A program made the position numbers and the translations under genes. Below, piece after piece: positions 7,851-15,686 of a stretch of 64,000 bases of DNA. The stretch lies in the NCBI RefSeq assembly GCF_000284255.1, contig NC_017075.1:310001-374000 (forward strand), given 5' to 3'. Source of the DNA: Rubrivivax gelatinosus IL144. Its GTDB lineage: Bacteria > Pseudomonadota > Gammaproteobacteria > Burkholderiales > Burkholderiaceae_C. Every line of letters starts with the position of its first letter. Position 1 is the stretch's first letter. The notes under the pieces were generated by a model that worked only from the letters and a program-made list of their open reading frames with translations, had not been told where the DNA came from and made no database searches.

Positions 7851-8734
7851 CACTTCTCCTTGCCGAACAGCCCGGCCGGCCGAAGCATCAGCACGATGGC
7901 CATGATCACGAAGACGACGATGTTCGAGGCCTCGGGGTAGAACACTTTGGTCAGGCCTTCGACGACGCCCAGCACCAGCCCGGTGAGGATGGCCCCGAGG
8001 ATCGAGCCCATGCCGCCGATCACGACGACCGCGAAGACGACGATGATCAGGTTGGCGCCCATCAGCGGCGTGATCTGGATCACCGGCGCGGCCAGCACCC
8101 CGGCCAGCGCCGCCAGCCCGGCGCCGGCGGCGTAGGTCAGCGCCACCATCGCCGGCACGTTGACGCCGAAGGCCTGCACCAGCGACGGGTTCTCGGTGCC
8201 GGCGCGCAGGTACGAGCCCAGCCGCGTGCGCTCGATGACGAACCAGGTGCCGAAGCACACCGTCAGCGAGGCGACGATGACCCAGGCGCGGTAGTTCGGC
8301 AGGATCATGAAGCCCAGGTCGGTGGCGCCCTGCAGCGCCTCGGGCACCGGGTACTGCTGGCCCGAGACGCCGAACTGGTCGCGCAGCACGCCTTCGGCGA
8401 TCAGCGCCAGGCCGAAGGTCAGCAGCAGGCCGTAGATCGGGTCGACCTTGTACAGGCGCTTGAGCAGCGTGCGTTCGATGACGATGCCCAAAGCGCCCAC
8501 CACCAGCGGCGCCAGCACCAGCGCCGCCCAGTAGTTCAGCCCGAACTTCTCCAGCGACAGCCAGGCGACGTAGGCGCCCAGCATGTACAGCGCGCCGTGG
8601 GCGAAGTTGACGATCCCCAGCAGCCCGAAGATCACCGCCAGCCCCAGGCTGAGCATGGCGTAGAACGAGCCGTTCACCAGGCCGAGCATCAGCTGGCCGA
8701 GGAAGGCCTGCAGCGGGATGCCGAGGATCTCCAT
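7850..8734 (-). CDS. livH: Branched-chain amino acid-type ABC permease LivH
   Basis: A 294-residue inner-membrane permease of the LivH family. Near the N-terminus it shows the family pattern LVNGSFYAMLSLGLAVIFGLLGIVNFAHGALYM split over residues 18-52, and near the C-terminus the conserved IIVVFAVVVIGGMGSILGA segment. It ends KEK and overlaps livM by one base. A 135-base gap holding a dispersed repeat separates it from the substrate-binding gene upstream, so its level may be set apart from the first half of the operon. Confidence 0.92.
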   Translation of the reverse strand: MEILGIPLQAFLGQLMLGLVNGSFYAMLSLGLAVIFGLLGIVNFAHGALYMLGAYVAWLSLEKFGLNYWAALVLAPLVVGALGIVIERTLLKRLYKVDPIYGLLLTFGLALIAEGVLRDQFGVSGQQYPVPEALQGATDLGFMILPNYRAWVIVASLTVCFGTWFVIERTRLGSYLRAGTENPSLVQAFGVNVPAMVALTYAAGAGLAALAGVLAAPVIQITPLMGANLIIVVFAVVVIGGMGSILGAILTGLVLGVVEGLTKVFYPEASNIVVFVIMAIVLMLRPAGLFGKEK

Positions 8735-8783
8735 CTCAAGTCTCCGAGTCGCCTGACGCGATGCGTTCGGCGTCCCGCCGAGG

Positions 8784-8866
8784 CATCAAGCGGACGCCGC
8801 GGACGGGCTTGGCCCGGCCGCTGGCGTCGCCCCCTTGAGGGGGAGCGGCGAAGCCGCTACGGGGGT
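8784..8866 (-). repeat. Dispersed GC-rich intergenic repeat, copy A
   Basis: Read on the minus strand, this 83-base element has two hairpin parts: AGCGGC/GCCGCT within CCCCC/GGGGG arms, then GCGGCCGGGC-caa-GCCCGTCCGC, ending GGCGTCCGCTTGAT. It matches the rpoB-rpoC gap (30155-30239) at about 46 of 51 positions over its second half. Stem changes are partly compensated, which favours selection on the folded form. It lies between livK and livH. Confidence 0.8.
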
Positions 8867-8869
8867 GGG

Positions 8870-10078
8870 TCATTTCCAGAGCGCGCACTTCGATTCGGCC
8901 TTGGTCGTCCAGGCCTCCTCGCCCTTGAAGGTCTGCACGACGTTGTAGTAGTCCCAGGGCTCGGTCGACTTGTCCGGCGTCTTCACCTGCATCAGGTACA
9001 TGTCGTGCACCATGCGGCCGTCGCCGCGGATAAAGCCGTCCTTGGCGAAGATGTCGTTGATCTTGGTCTTGCGCATCTGCGCCAGCACCTTGTCGGGGTC
9101 GTCGCTGCCGGTGGCCTTGACGGCCGCCAGGTACTGCGTGGCCACCGAGTAGTCGCCAGCCTGCAGCGACGAGGGCATGCGCTTCATCTTCTCGAAGAAG
9201 CGCCGGCCCCAGGCGCGCGTCTCGGCGTCGCGGTTCCAGTACCAGCTGTCGGTCAGGTACATGCCCTGGGTCGTCTTCAGGCCCAGCGAGTGGATGTCGT
9301 TAATGAAGACCAGCAGGCCGGCCAGCTTCATCGACTTGGTGATGCCGAACTCGTTGGCCGCCTTGATGGCGTTGATCGTGTCGCCGCCGGCGTTGGCCAG
9401 GCCCAGGATCTGCGCCTTGCTGGCCTGCGCCTGCAGCAGGAAGGAGGAGAAGTCGGTGGCCGACAGCGGGTGCTTGACCGAGCCGACGACGTTGCCGCCG
9501 GCGGCCTTGACCACCGCCGAGGTGTCGTTCTGCAACTGCGCGCCGAAGGCGTAGTCGGCGGTCAGGAAGTACCAGCTCTTGCCGCCGGCCTTGACCACCG
9601 CGTTGCCGGTGCCCTTGGCCAGTGCGACGGTGTCGTAGGCCCAGTGCACGGTGTACGGGTTGCACTGGTCGTTGGTCAGCGCCGAGGTGGCGGCGCCGAC
9701 GGCGATGAAGGGCTTCTTCTTCTCGGCCGCCACCTTGGCCATCGCCAGGCTGGTGCCGGAGTTGGTGCCGCCGATCAGCAGGTCCAGGCCCTGGGTGTCG
9801 AACCACTCGCGCGCCTTGGCGGCGGCGACGTCGGCCTTGTTCTGGTGGTCGGCGAACACGACCTCGATCTTCTTGCCGGCGACGCTGCCGCCGGCGTCGG
9901 CGATGGCCATGCGGATGGCCTCGACGCCGCCGGCGCCGTCGATGTCGGAGTACAGCCCCGACATGTCGGTGATCAGGCCGATGCGGATCACGTCGCCCGA
10001 GATCTGGGCGTGGGCGCTGGTGCCGACAGCGGCCCCCAGCAGCAGCGAGCAGGCGGTGGCGATCTTGCCGAGTTTCAT
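8870..10078 (-). CDS. ABC transporter periplasmic substrate-binding protein (LivK-like)
   Basis: A 402-residue type I periplasmic binding protein. The start at 10078 gives a good signal peptide (MKLGK, hydrophobic core, cleavage after SAHA); an in-frame ATG 16 codons upstream would spoil it. The mature part opens ISGDVIRIGLITDMSGLYSDIDG, as in aromatic-acid and amino-acid binding members, with GGTNSGTSLAMAKVAAEKKKPFI in the first lobe. Two cysteines (in NDQCNPY and the C-terminal SKCALWK) could form a disulfide. It delivers substrate to LivHM. Similarity by memory leans towards the aromatic-acid or amide-type LivK group, but the ligand is not established. Confidence 0.85.
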   Translation of the reverse strand: MKLGKIATACSLLLGAAVGTSAHAQISGDVIRIGLITDMSGLYSDIDGAGGVEAIRMAIADAGGSVAGKKIEVVFADHQNKADVAAAKAREWFDTQGLDLLIGGTNSGTSLAMAKVAAEKKKPFIAVGAATSALTNDQCNPYTVHWAYDTVALAKGTGNAVVKAGGKSWYFLTADYAFGAQLQNDTSAVVKAAGGNVVGSVKHPLSATDFSSFLLQAQASKAQILGLANAGGDTINAIKAANEFGITKSMKLAGLLVFINDIHSLGLKTTQGMYLTDSWYWNRDAETRAWGRRFFEKMKRMPSSLQAGDYSVATQYLAAVKATGSDDPDKVLAQMRKTKINDIFAKDGFIRGDGRMVHDMYLMQVKTPDKSTEPWDYYNVVQTFKGEEAWTTKAESKCALWK

Positions 10079-10118
10079 GCTTGTCTCCGTCGTGGTTGTG
10101 GGGCGGCCGCGGCCGCGT

Positions 10119-10820
10119 TCAGACACCGAGGATCTCGTGCAGGCGCTCGCGGCGCGCCGGCAGCTCGGCCTGGGTGAACTCCTGCGTCACCTGGCCGTGT
10201 TCCATCACCAGAAAGCGGTCGGCCAGCGGCGCCGCGAAACGGAAGTTCTGCTCGACCATCACGATCGTGTAGCCCTGCTTGCGCAGCGCGACGACCATCT
10301 CGGCGAGCTTGTGCACGATGACCGGGGCCAGGCCCTCGCTGATCTCGTCGAGCAGCAGCAGCCGCGCGCCGGTGCGCAGGATGCGCGCCACGGCCAGCAT
10401 CTGCTGCTCGCCGCCCGACAGCCGCGTGCCCTGGCTGGACGCACGTTCGCGCAGGTTGGGGAACATGGCGTAGATCTGCTCGACCGACATGCCGCCGGTG
10501 GCCAGCGTCGGCGGCAGCAGCAGGTTCTCCTCGGCCGACAGGCTGGAGAAGATGCCGCGCTCCTCGGGGCAGTAGCCGATGCCCAGGCGCGCGACGCGGT
10601 GCGTCGCCATCGCGATGGCCTCGGTGCCGCGCACCTTGACCGAGCCGCGCCGTGCGCCGGTCAGGCCCATGATCGCGCGCAGCGTGCTCGTGCGCCCGGC
10701 GCCGTTGCGGCCCAGCAGCGTCACGACCTCGCCTTCGTCGACGTGGAAGTCGACGCCGTGCAGCACGTGCGACTCGCCGTACCAGGCGTGCAGGTCGCGC
10801 ACTTCCAGGAAGCGGCTCAT
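10119..10820 (-). CDS. livF: ABC transporter ATP-binding protein LivF
   Basis: A 233-residue ATPase of the LivF type. Signature LSGGEQQMLAVARIL, Walker B LLLLDEISEGLAP and switch histidine replaced by Q in VMVEQN, as is normal for LivF. The Walker A motif reads GRNGAGRTS, with arginine where lysine is expected; the DNA (reverse complement of about 10695-10721) supports this. Such a change usually lowers ATP hydrolysis, but Arg variants seem to recur in LivF of this order, and the rest of the protein is intact. The start overlaps the livG stop by one base. It works as a heterodimer with LivG at the cytoplasmic face of LivHM. Confidence 0.92.
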   Translation of the reverse strand: MSRFLEVRDLHAWYGESHVLHGVDFHVDEGEVVTLLGRNGAGRTSTLRAIMGLTGARRGSVKVRGTEAIAMATHRVARLGIGYCPEERGIFSSLSAEENLLLPPTLATGGMSVEQIYAMFPNLRERASSQGTRLSGGEQQMLAVARILRTGARLLLLDEISEGLAPVIVHKLAEMVVALRKQGYTIVMVEQNFRFAAPLADRFLVMEHGQVTQEFTQAELPARRERLHEILGV

Positions 10821-11593
10821 CAGTGCGCCCCCACCAGCTCGGCGTCGGCGCTGCCCATGTAGGCCTCGACGACCGCCGGGTTGCGCGAGACCTCGGCGTA
10901 CGGCCCTTCGGCCAGCGTCGCGCCGCGCTGCAGCACGGTGATCGTGTCGGCGATGCTGGAGACGACGCTCATGTTGTGCTCGACCATCAGGATCGTGCGC
11001 TCGGCCGACACCTGCTTGATCAGCTGGCGCACGCGGTCGACGTCCTCCAGCCCCATGCCCTGCGTCGGCTCGTCCAGCAGCATCAGCTCGGGCTCCATCG
11101 CCAGCGTCGTCGCGATCTCCAGCGCGCGCTTGCGGCCGTAGCTGAGCTCCACCGCCAGGTGGCCGGCGTACTCGCCCAGGTCGACGGCGCGCAGCAGCTC
11201 GCGGGCGCGCTCGTTCAGCGTGTGCAGCGAGCTTTCGGCGCGCCAGAAGTGGAAGGAGTTGCCGAGCTTTCTCTGCAGCGCCACGCGCACGTTCTCCAGC
11301 ACGGTGAGGTGCGGGAAAACCGCCGAGATCTGGAACGAGCGGATGACGCCGCGGCGCGCGATGTGCGCCGGCGACTCGCCGGTGATGTCGTGGCCGTTGA
11401 AGACGATGCGCCCGCTGGTCGGGCGGATGAACTTCGTCAGCAGGTTGAAGCAGGTCGTCTTGCCGGCGCCGTTGGGGCCGATCAGCGCGTGGATGTGGCC
11501 GCGGCGCACGCGCAGGTTGACCTTGTTGACCGCGACGAAGCCCTTGAACTCCTTCGTCAGCTCGTGTGTCTCGAGGATGTATTCGGCGCTCAT
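10820..11593 (-). CDS. livG: ABC transporter ATP-binding protein LivG
   Basis: A 257-residue ATPase of the LivG type, with a canonical Walker A (GPNGAGKTT near residue 39), a LivG-style signature ELSYGRKRALEIA, Walker B LMLLDEPTQGMG and the switch histidine in MVEHNM. Because LivF carries Arg in Walker A, this subunit may supply the main hydrolytic site (inference). It starts inside the iclR stop (ATGA, 11590-11593) and runs into livF by a one-base overlap, so regulator and both ATPases are translationally coupled. Confidence 0.93.
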   Translation of the reverse strand: MSAEYILETHELTKEFKGFVAVNKVNLRVRRGHIHALIGPNGAGKTTCFNLLTKFIRPTSGRIVFNGHDITGESPAHIARRGVIRSFQISAVFPHLTVLENVRVALQRKLGNSFHFWRAESSLHTLNERARELLRAVDLGEYAGHLAVELSYGRKRALEIATTLAMEPELMLLDEPTQGMGLEDVDRVRQLIKQVSAERTILMVEHNMSVVSSIADTITVLQRGATLAEGPYAEVSRNPAVVEAYMGSADAELVGAH

Positions 11594-12357
11594 CGTGTGT
11601 CCTCGCGGGCGCCGAGTCGGCGCGAGAGCGTGCGCGCGGCCTGGGTCACGAGACGCTGCTGGCGCTCGAGCTTGTCCGCGTCGACGGTGGCCTGGTTCAG
11701 GCAGACGGCGATGCCGGCCACCGGGCGGCCGGCGGCGTCGAGCACCGGCGCGGCGATCGAATAGACGCCCTCGCGCACGTGGCCGTCGTCGACGGCGTAG
11801 CCGCGCTCTCGCGTCCGGGCCAGGTCGGCGAGCAGGGCGTCGAGGTCGGTGGCGCCGGCGGGCACCAGCGCGCGCACTTCCTCGGGCGGCAGCCACGCCA
11901 GCATCGCCTTGCCGGTGCCGGCCACCCAGGCCGGCAGCCGCATGCCCAGGCTGAAGGCCAGGCCCAGCGGGCGCGCGCTGTTGCGCACGCCGACGTAGAC
12001 GACGTCGGGGCCGTTGAGCACCGACAGGATCAGCGTCTCGTCGGGCGCCGGCACCTCGCGCCACAAGGCGTCGAACTCGGCGGCGACGTGGGTGCTGGCG
12101 ACGAAGGCCGCGGCCAGCGTCATCACGCCGGGGCCGATCTGCAGCGCGCCGTTGTCGACGCGGCGCAGGTAACCGCAGTCCAGCAGCGTGCCGCACAAGC
12201 CGTGCACGCTGCTGCGCGGCAGCTTCAGCGCCGCGGCGAGGCCGGCCATGCTCATCGGCCGGCGTTCGCGCGCCAGCAGGTCCAGCAGCGAGACCGCACG
12301 CGCGACCGCCGGCACCCGGGCGGCGGGACGTTCGGTGATCGGCAGACTGGTCGTCAT
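11590..12357 (-). CDS. IclR family transcriptional regulator
   Basis: A 255-residue regulator. Residues 15-80 form a winged helix-turn-helix (AVSLLDLLARERRPMSMAGL, LPRSSVHGLCGTLLDCGYL), followed by the IclR effector domain with LGMRLPAWVAGTGKAMLAWL and a C-terminal SIAAPVLDAAGRPVAGIAVCL. IclR proteins control catabolic or uptake genes in response to small acids. Being first in the liv operon and overlapping livG, it most likely controls this transporter and itself. A 6-3-6 palindrome 15 bases upstream of the start is a plausible operator. The effector is unknown; the natural guess is the imported substrate or a product of it. Confidence 0.9.
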   Translation of the reverse strand: MTTSLPITERPAARVPAVARAVSLLDLLARERRPMSMAGLAAALKLPRSSVHGLCGTLLDCGYLRRVDNGALQIGPGVMTLAAAFVASTHVAAEFDALWREVPAPDETLILSVLNGPDVVYVGVRNSARPLGLAFSLGMRLPAWVAGTGKAMLAWLPPEEVRALVPAGATDLDALLADLARTRERGYAVDDGHVREGVYSIAAPVLDAAGRPVAGIAVCLNQATVDADKLERQQRLVTQAARTLSRRLGAREDTR

Positions 12358-12371
12358 CGTTGTTCGATTGG

Positions 12372-12396
12372 CTGAACGGGGTTCAGGGTGCTGAAC
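12372..12396 (-). promoter_or_regulatory. Candidate IclR operator
   Basis: CTGAAC-ggg-GTTCAG is a perfect 6-3-6 palindrome at 12372-12386, with a third CTGAAC half-site at 12391-12396. It sits 15-39 bases upstream of the iclR start codon, where a dimeric repressor could block transcription of the iclR-liv operon. Confidence 0.5.
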
Positions 12397-12531
12397 GGCC
12401 GGGCCAGTCTAGGCAGCGTCAAACCCCCATGCGCGGCGCTTGCGGGAAAGCGTGGATGGGGATGTCCCGTCCCTGCGAAAGCGGGGCGGGACCGACCCTC
12501 GGTGCGCCGTGACGGCGCGCGTCAGAACTGC

Positions 12532-12969
12532 TCAGGCCGTGCGGTCGACACGCAGCGCGAGCACGACCGAGGTCGTCGTCTTCGTCACGCCGTCGATCTC
12601 GCCGATCTCGTCGAGCAGCGTGTCCAGGCGCGCGGTGGAGTCGGTGCGGATCAGCGCCAGATAGTCGAACTCGCCGCTGACCGAGCACAGCTGGCGCAGC
12701 TCGGGCAAGGCTGCCAGCCGCCGCGTGACGTCGCGCGCGGACTTCGGTTCGGTCGTGATGCCGACCCAGGCCTGCACGCCGCGTTCGGCTTCGTCCAGGC
12801 CCAGCCGCACCGTGTAGCCGACGATGACGCCGCTGCGCTCCAGGCGCTCCAGCCGGGCGATGACGGTGGTGCGTGCGACGCCCAGCTTGCGCGCGAGCTC
12901 GGCCGTGCTCTCGCGGGCATTGGCCTGCAACAGGGCGATCAGGTCACGGTCCATCTGGTCGCGGGGCAT
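12532..12969 (-). CDS. Lrp/AsnC family transcriptional regulator
   Basis: A 145-residue protein of standard Lrp length. Residues 5-60 are the DNA-binding domain (LIALLQANARESTAELARKLGVARTTV split by a helix-turn-helix at about 22-43), and residues 65-140 the ligand-binding RAM domain (QAWVGITTEPKSARDVTRRLAALPEL, then SGEFDYLALIRTD). Lrp proteins sense amino acids. It is divergent from the saccharopine-dehydrogenase-like gene with 134 bases between, which suggests it controls that gene and itself, perhaps in response to lysine or a related amino acid. Confidence 0.9.
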   Translation of the reverse strand: MPRDQMDRDLIALLQANARESTAELARKLGVARTTVIARLERLERSGVIVGYTVRLGLDEAERGVQAWVGITTEPKSARDVTRRLAALPELRQLCSVSGEFDYLALIRTDSTARLDTLLDEIGEIDGVTKTTTSVVLALRVDRTA

Positions 12970-12991
12970 CGCTGCATTATGTCGATACAGA

Positions 12992-13006
12992 CCGACGAAA
13001 CGTCGG
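12992..13006. promoter_or_regulatory. Palindrome between lrp-type and dehydrogenase genes
   Basis: CCGACG-aaa-CGTCGG is a perfect 6-3-6 palindrome 23 bases upstream of the lrp-type start codon and about 98 bases upstream of the divergent gene. The 15-bp size suits an Lrp-family site, though the bases differ from the E. coli Lrp consensus. Confidence 0.42.
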
Positions 13007-13103
13007 CTGCCGCGTGTATTTCGTCGTTCTCGACCTATCTTGTGTCAAGACGGCTTCCTAGACTGCGCCGCATCGCCACCCACCGCCCGGAAGGACCCGA
13101 ACG

Positions 13104-14198
13104 ATGCGCGTGACCCTGCTCGGAGCTGGCCACATCGGCCAGACCATCGCCCGCCTGCTGGCCACCAGCGGCGACTACCAGCTGACCGTCGTCGACCGCC
13201 AGAGCGAGCCGCTGGCGCTGCTGGACGGCCTGCCGCTGGCCACCCGTGTCGCCGACACCGCCGACGACGCCGTGCTGCTGGCGCTGCTGCGCGGCCAGGA
13301 CGCGGTGATCAACGCGCTGCCCTACTACCTGGCGACGCGCGTCGCGACGCAGGCGCGCGAAGCCGGCTGCCACTACTTCGACCTCACCGAGGACGTCGCC
13401 GCGACGCGTGCGATCAAGGCCCTGGCCGAAGGCGCGAACACGGCCTTCATGCCGCAGTGCGGCCTGGCGCCGGGTTTCATCGGCATCGTCGCGCATCACC
13501 TGGCGCAGAGCTTCCAGGAGCTGCACGAGCTGAAGATGCGTGTCGGCGCGCTGCCGGCCTTTCCGACCAACGCGCTGAAATACAACCTCACCTGGAGCGT
13601 CGACGGCCTGATCAACGAGTACTGCCACCCCTGCGAAGCGATCCGCGACGGCCGGCCGACCGAGGTGCTGGCGCTGGAAGGCCTGGAGCACTTCTCGCTG
13701 GACGGCACCGAGTACGAAGCCTTCAACACCTCGGGCGGCCTGGGCACGCTGTGCGAGACCTGGGCTGGCCGCGTGCGCACGCTGGACTACAAGAGCGTGC
13801 GCTACCCCGGCCACCGCGCGCTGATGAAGCTGCTGCTGGAGGAACTGCTGCTCAAGCACGACCAGGGCACGCTCAAGGACATCATGCGGCGCGCGATCCC
13901 GAGCACGATGCAGGACGTGGTGCTGGTCTTCGTCACCGCCAGCGGCCTGCGCGGCGGCGCGCTGGTGCAGGAGGTCTTCGCGCGCAAGATCTTTGCCGAA
14001 CGTTCGCCGGCGCATCCGACCTCGGCGATCCAGATCACGACGGCCGCCGGCATCTGCGCCGCGGTCGACCTGTTCCGCGAAGGCCGGCTGCCGCAGCGCG
14101 GCTTCGTGCGCCAGGAGCAGGTGCCGCTGCCGGAGTTCCTGGCCAACCGCTTCGGCAGCGCCTACCAGCAGTCGCGCCAGGTCGAGAGCATCGGCTGA
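13104..14198 (+). CDS. Saccharopine dehydrogenase-like NAD(P)-binding enzyme
   Basis: A 364-residue enzyme with an N-terminal Rossmann fold: MRVTLLGAGHIGQ at the start (GxGxxG type), VVDR near residue 31 and NALPYYLATRVA near residue 73. The pattern of an early dinucleotide site, DLTEDVAAT and MPQCGLAPGF matches the saccharopine dehydrogenase / lysine 6-dehydrogenase group (LYS9-like). Members oxidise saccharopine or lysine, or act in carboxynorspermidine synthesis. The divergent Lrp-type regulator supports an amino-acid role. No catalytic partner (such as a 2-aminoadipate semialdehyde dehydrogenase) is nearby, so the exact reaction is open. Confidence 0.78.
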   Translation: MRVTLLGAGHIGQTIARLLATSGDYQLTVVDRQSEPLALLDGLPLATRVADTADDAVLLALLRGQDAVINALPYYLATRVATQAREAGCHYFDLTEDVAATRAIKALAEGANTAFMPQCGLAPGFIGIVAHHLAQSFQELHELKMRVGALPAFPTNALKYNLTWSVDGLINEYCHPCEAIRDGRPTEVLALEGLEHFSLDGTEYEAFNTSGGLGTLCETWAGRVRTLDYKSVRYPGHRALMKLLLEELLLKHDQGTLKDIMRRAIPSTMQDVVLVFVTASGLRGGALVQEVFARKIFAERSPAHPTSAIQITTAAGICAAVDLFREGRLPQRGFVRQEQVPLPEFLANRFGSAYQQSRQVESIG

Positions 14199-14247
14199 CG
14201 CCGGGCGGCCCAGGCAGAATGCGGCCCCTTCGTCTCACGGGGCCCGC

Positions 14248-14919
14248 ATGGATCTCTCGCACTGGGGCGGCTTCGACGCCGCCATCGTCGACCTCGACGG
14301 CACGCTGGTCGACACCGTCGGCGACTTCGAACTCGCGCTCGGCGGCGCCTTGCGGGACCTGGGCTACACGCCGGTGTCGCGTGCCTTCATCTCGCGCACC
14401 GTCGGCAAGGGCACCGAACACCTGATCCGGCGCACGCTGGCCGAAGCCGGCGCGCCCGAGACCATGTACGAAGCGGCCAACGCGCGCTACCGCGAGCACT
14501 ACCTGCGCATCAATGGCCAGGCCTCGACCGTCTACCCCGGCGCGGCGGAAGGCATCGCGGCGTTGAAGGCGCGCGGCCTGAAGCTGGCCTGCGTGACCAA
14601 CAAGCCGGCGGCCTTCGCGCTGCCGCTGCTGGCCGCCAAGGGGCTGGCCGCCTCGTTCGACATCACCTACGGCGGCGACGCCTTCGAGCGCAAGAAGCCC
14701 GACCCGCTGCCGCTGCTCAAGGCCTGCGAGGCGCTGGGCACGACGCCGGCGCGCACGCTGATGATCGGCGACTCGCAGAACGACGCCCAGGCGGCGCGCG
14801 CCGCCGGCTGCCCGGTGGTGCTGGTGCGCTACGGCTACAACCACGGCGAGCCGGTCGAGGCTGCCGGTGCCGACGCGGTCGTCGACCGCATCGACGAGCT
14901 GCCGGCGCTACTGGCGTGA
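14248..14919 (+). CDS. gph: Phosphoglycolate phosphatase
   Basis: A 223-residue HAD-family phosphatase. Motif I DLDGTLVDT (residues 16-24, nucleophile D16 and acid D18), motif II VTNKP, motif III lysine in RKKPDPLPLL, and motif IV GDSQNDAQAA are all present. It removes phosphate from 2-phosphoglycolate formed by rubisco oxygenation or DNA repair. The start at 14248 is preceded by a weak ribosome-binding site; longer frames upstream run back through the dehydrogenase gene. It overlaps the convergent gene at 14908 by 12 bases. Its usual partner rpe lies 10 kb upstream; trpE follows after the inserted minus-strand gene. Confidence 0.95.
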   Translation: MDLSHWGGFDAAIVDLDGTLVDTVGDFELALGGALRDLGYTPVSRAFISRTVGKGTEHLIRRTLAEAGAPETMYEAANARYREHYLRINGQASTVYPGAAEGIAALKARGLKLACVTNKPAAFALPLLAAKGLAASFDITYGGDAFERKKPDPLPLLKACEALGTTPARTLMIGDSQNDAQAARAAGCPVVLVRYGYNHGEPVEAAGADAVVDRIDELPALLA

Positions 14920-15519
14920 ACCGGCGGGCCGCGGCTCGCGGCCCAGCAGCGCGTCCTTCAGCGCCGCGTCGGCGGGCCGCGGGCCCAGCCAGATGCTCAG
15001 CAGCGAGCTGAAGAACTCGGGCTCGCGAATCGGCTCGCCGGCCGACTTGCCGTTGACGAACACCGTCGTGCCGACGCCGGGCACGTAGTCGACGCTGAAG
15101 TTGTCGCCCGCGACCAGCTTCTTGCGCGCCGAGAAGATGTCGGCCATGCGCAGCGTGCCGGGGATCGACTGCACCCAGTGCTGCGGCGGTGCGTTGTCCT
15201 CCATGCCGCGCGTGAACAGCCGGCCGAGCTCGTTGGCCTCGATATCGCGCAGCATCACGACGTGCATGCGCTTGGGGCCGGGCATCGCCAGCACCGCTTC
15301 CGGCGTATTGGCGCGCTGCGGCAGGTACAGCCCGGCGGTGTAGACCTTGAACACCAGCTTGTAGCGCACGCCGGCGCCGTTGAGCGCCAGGCTGCTGCCG
15401 CCCACCGCGGCGGCCGCGGGGTAGGGCACGCCGGCCGGCTCGGCGGCGGTCTGGGCGTGGGCGGCGGTGCCGGACAGCAGCGGAGCCACGACGAAAGCCA
15501 GCAGGGCGCGACGGTGCAT
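14908..15519 (-). CDS. Chalcone isomerase-like exported protein
   Basis: A 203-residue protein with a signal peptide (MHRRALLAFVVAPLLSG, cleavage after AHA near residue 22). The mature part matches the bacterial chalcone isomerase-like family: GVRYKLVFKVYTAGLYLPQ, MHVVMLRDIEANELGRLFTRGM, and the C-terminal GEPIREPEFFSSLLSIWLGPRPAD. Bacterial members are periplasmic, lack plant flavonoid chemistry and are thought to bind fatty acids or similar ligands. Longer starts upstream were rejected because they bury the signal peptide. It converges on gph with a 12-base overlap and is divergent from the trp operon. Confidence 0.85.
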   Translation of the reverse strand: MHRRALLAFVVAPLLSGTAAHAQTAAEPAGVPYPAAAAVGGSSLALNGAGVRYKLVFKVYTAGLYLPQRANTPEAVLAMPGPKRMHVVMLRDIEANELGRLFTRGMEDNAPPQHWVQSIPGTLRMADIFSARKKLVAGDNFSVDYVPGVGTTVFVNGKSAGEPIREPEFFSSLLSIWLGPRPADAALKDALLGREPRPAGSRQ

Positions 15520-15594
15520 GGGCGGCGAAGGATGAAACAGGTTGTACGAAGCCTCAGTCTCGCATCGCAGGGCGCAGGCCGCGGTCGCGCCGGT

Positions 15595-15600
15595 TACACT
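15595..15600 (+). promoter_or_regulatory. Possible -10 box of the trp operon promoter
   Basis: TACACT, the same -10 form seen before the tRNA cluster at 20401. The -35 region is weak. Transcription would start around 15606-15608, right before the Trp-containing leader frame at 15611. Confidence 0.33.
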
Positions 15601-15610
15601 GGGCGTGCTC

Positions 15611-15682
15611 ATGTTCACGGCCCACGCATCGACCGAAGGTTCCCGCGACCGGGGGGCTTGGCCCTGGCGCCGCTCTCGCTAG
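15611..15682 (+). CDS. Candidate trp leader peptide (23 aa, two Trp codons)
   Basis: A 23-codon frame from ATG 15611 to TAG 15682, ending GAWPWRRSR. Two Trp codons (codons 17 and 19) lie close to the stop, the layout expected of a ribosome-sensing leader peptide for tryptophan. It has almost no ribosome-binding site and the likely promoter leaves a leader of a few bases, so it may be translated as a near-leaderless message. Stop codon and hairpin 15687-15705 are five bases apart. TGG is common in GC-rich DNA, so chance cannot be excluded. Confidence 0.42.
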   Translation: MFTAHASTEGSRDRGAWPWRRSR

Positions 15683-15686
15683 CCTC

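Noticed and set aside
13040..13064. TTGTGT and TAGACT as a promoter for the saccharopine-dehydrogenase-like gene
   Set aside because: The 13-base spacer is too short for a standard promoter.
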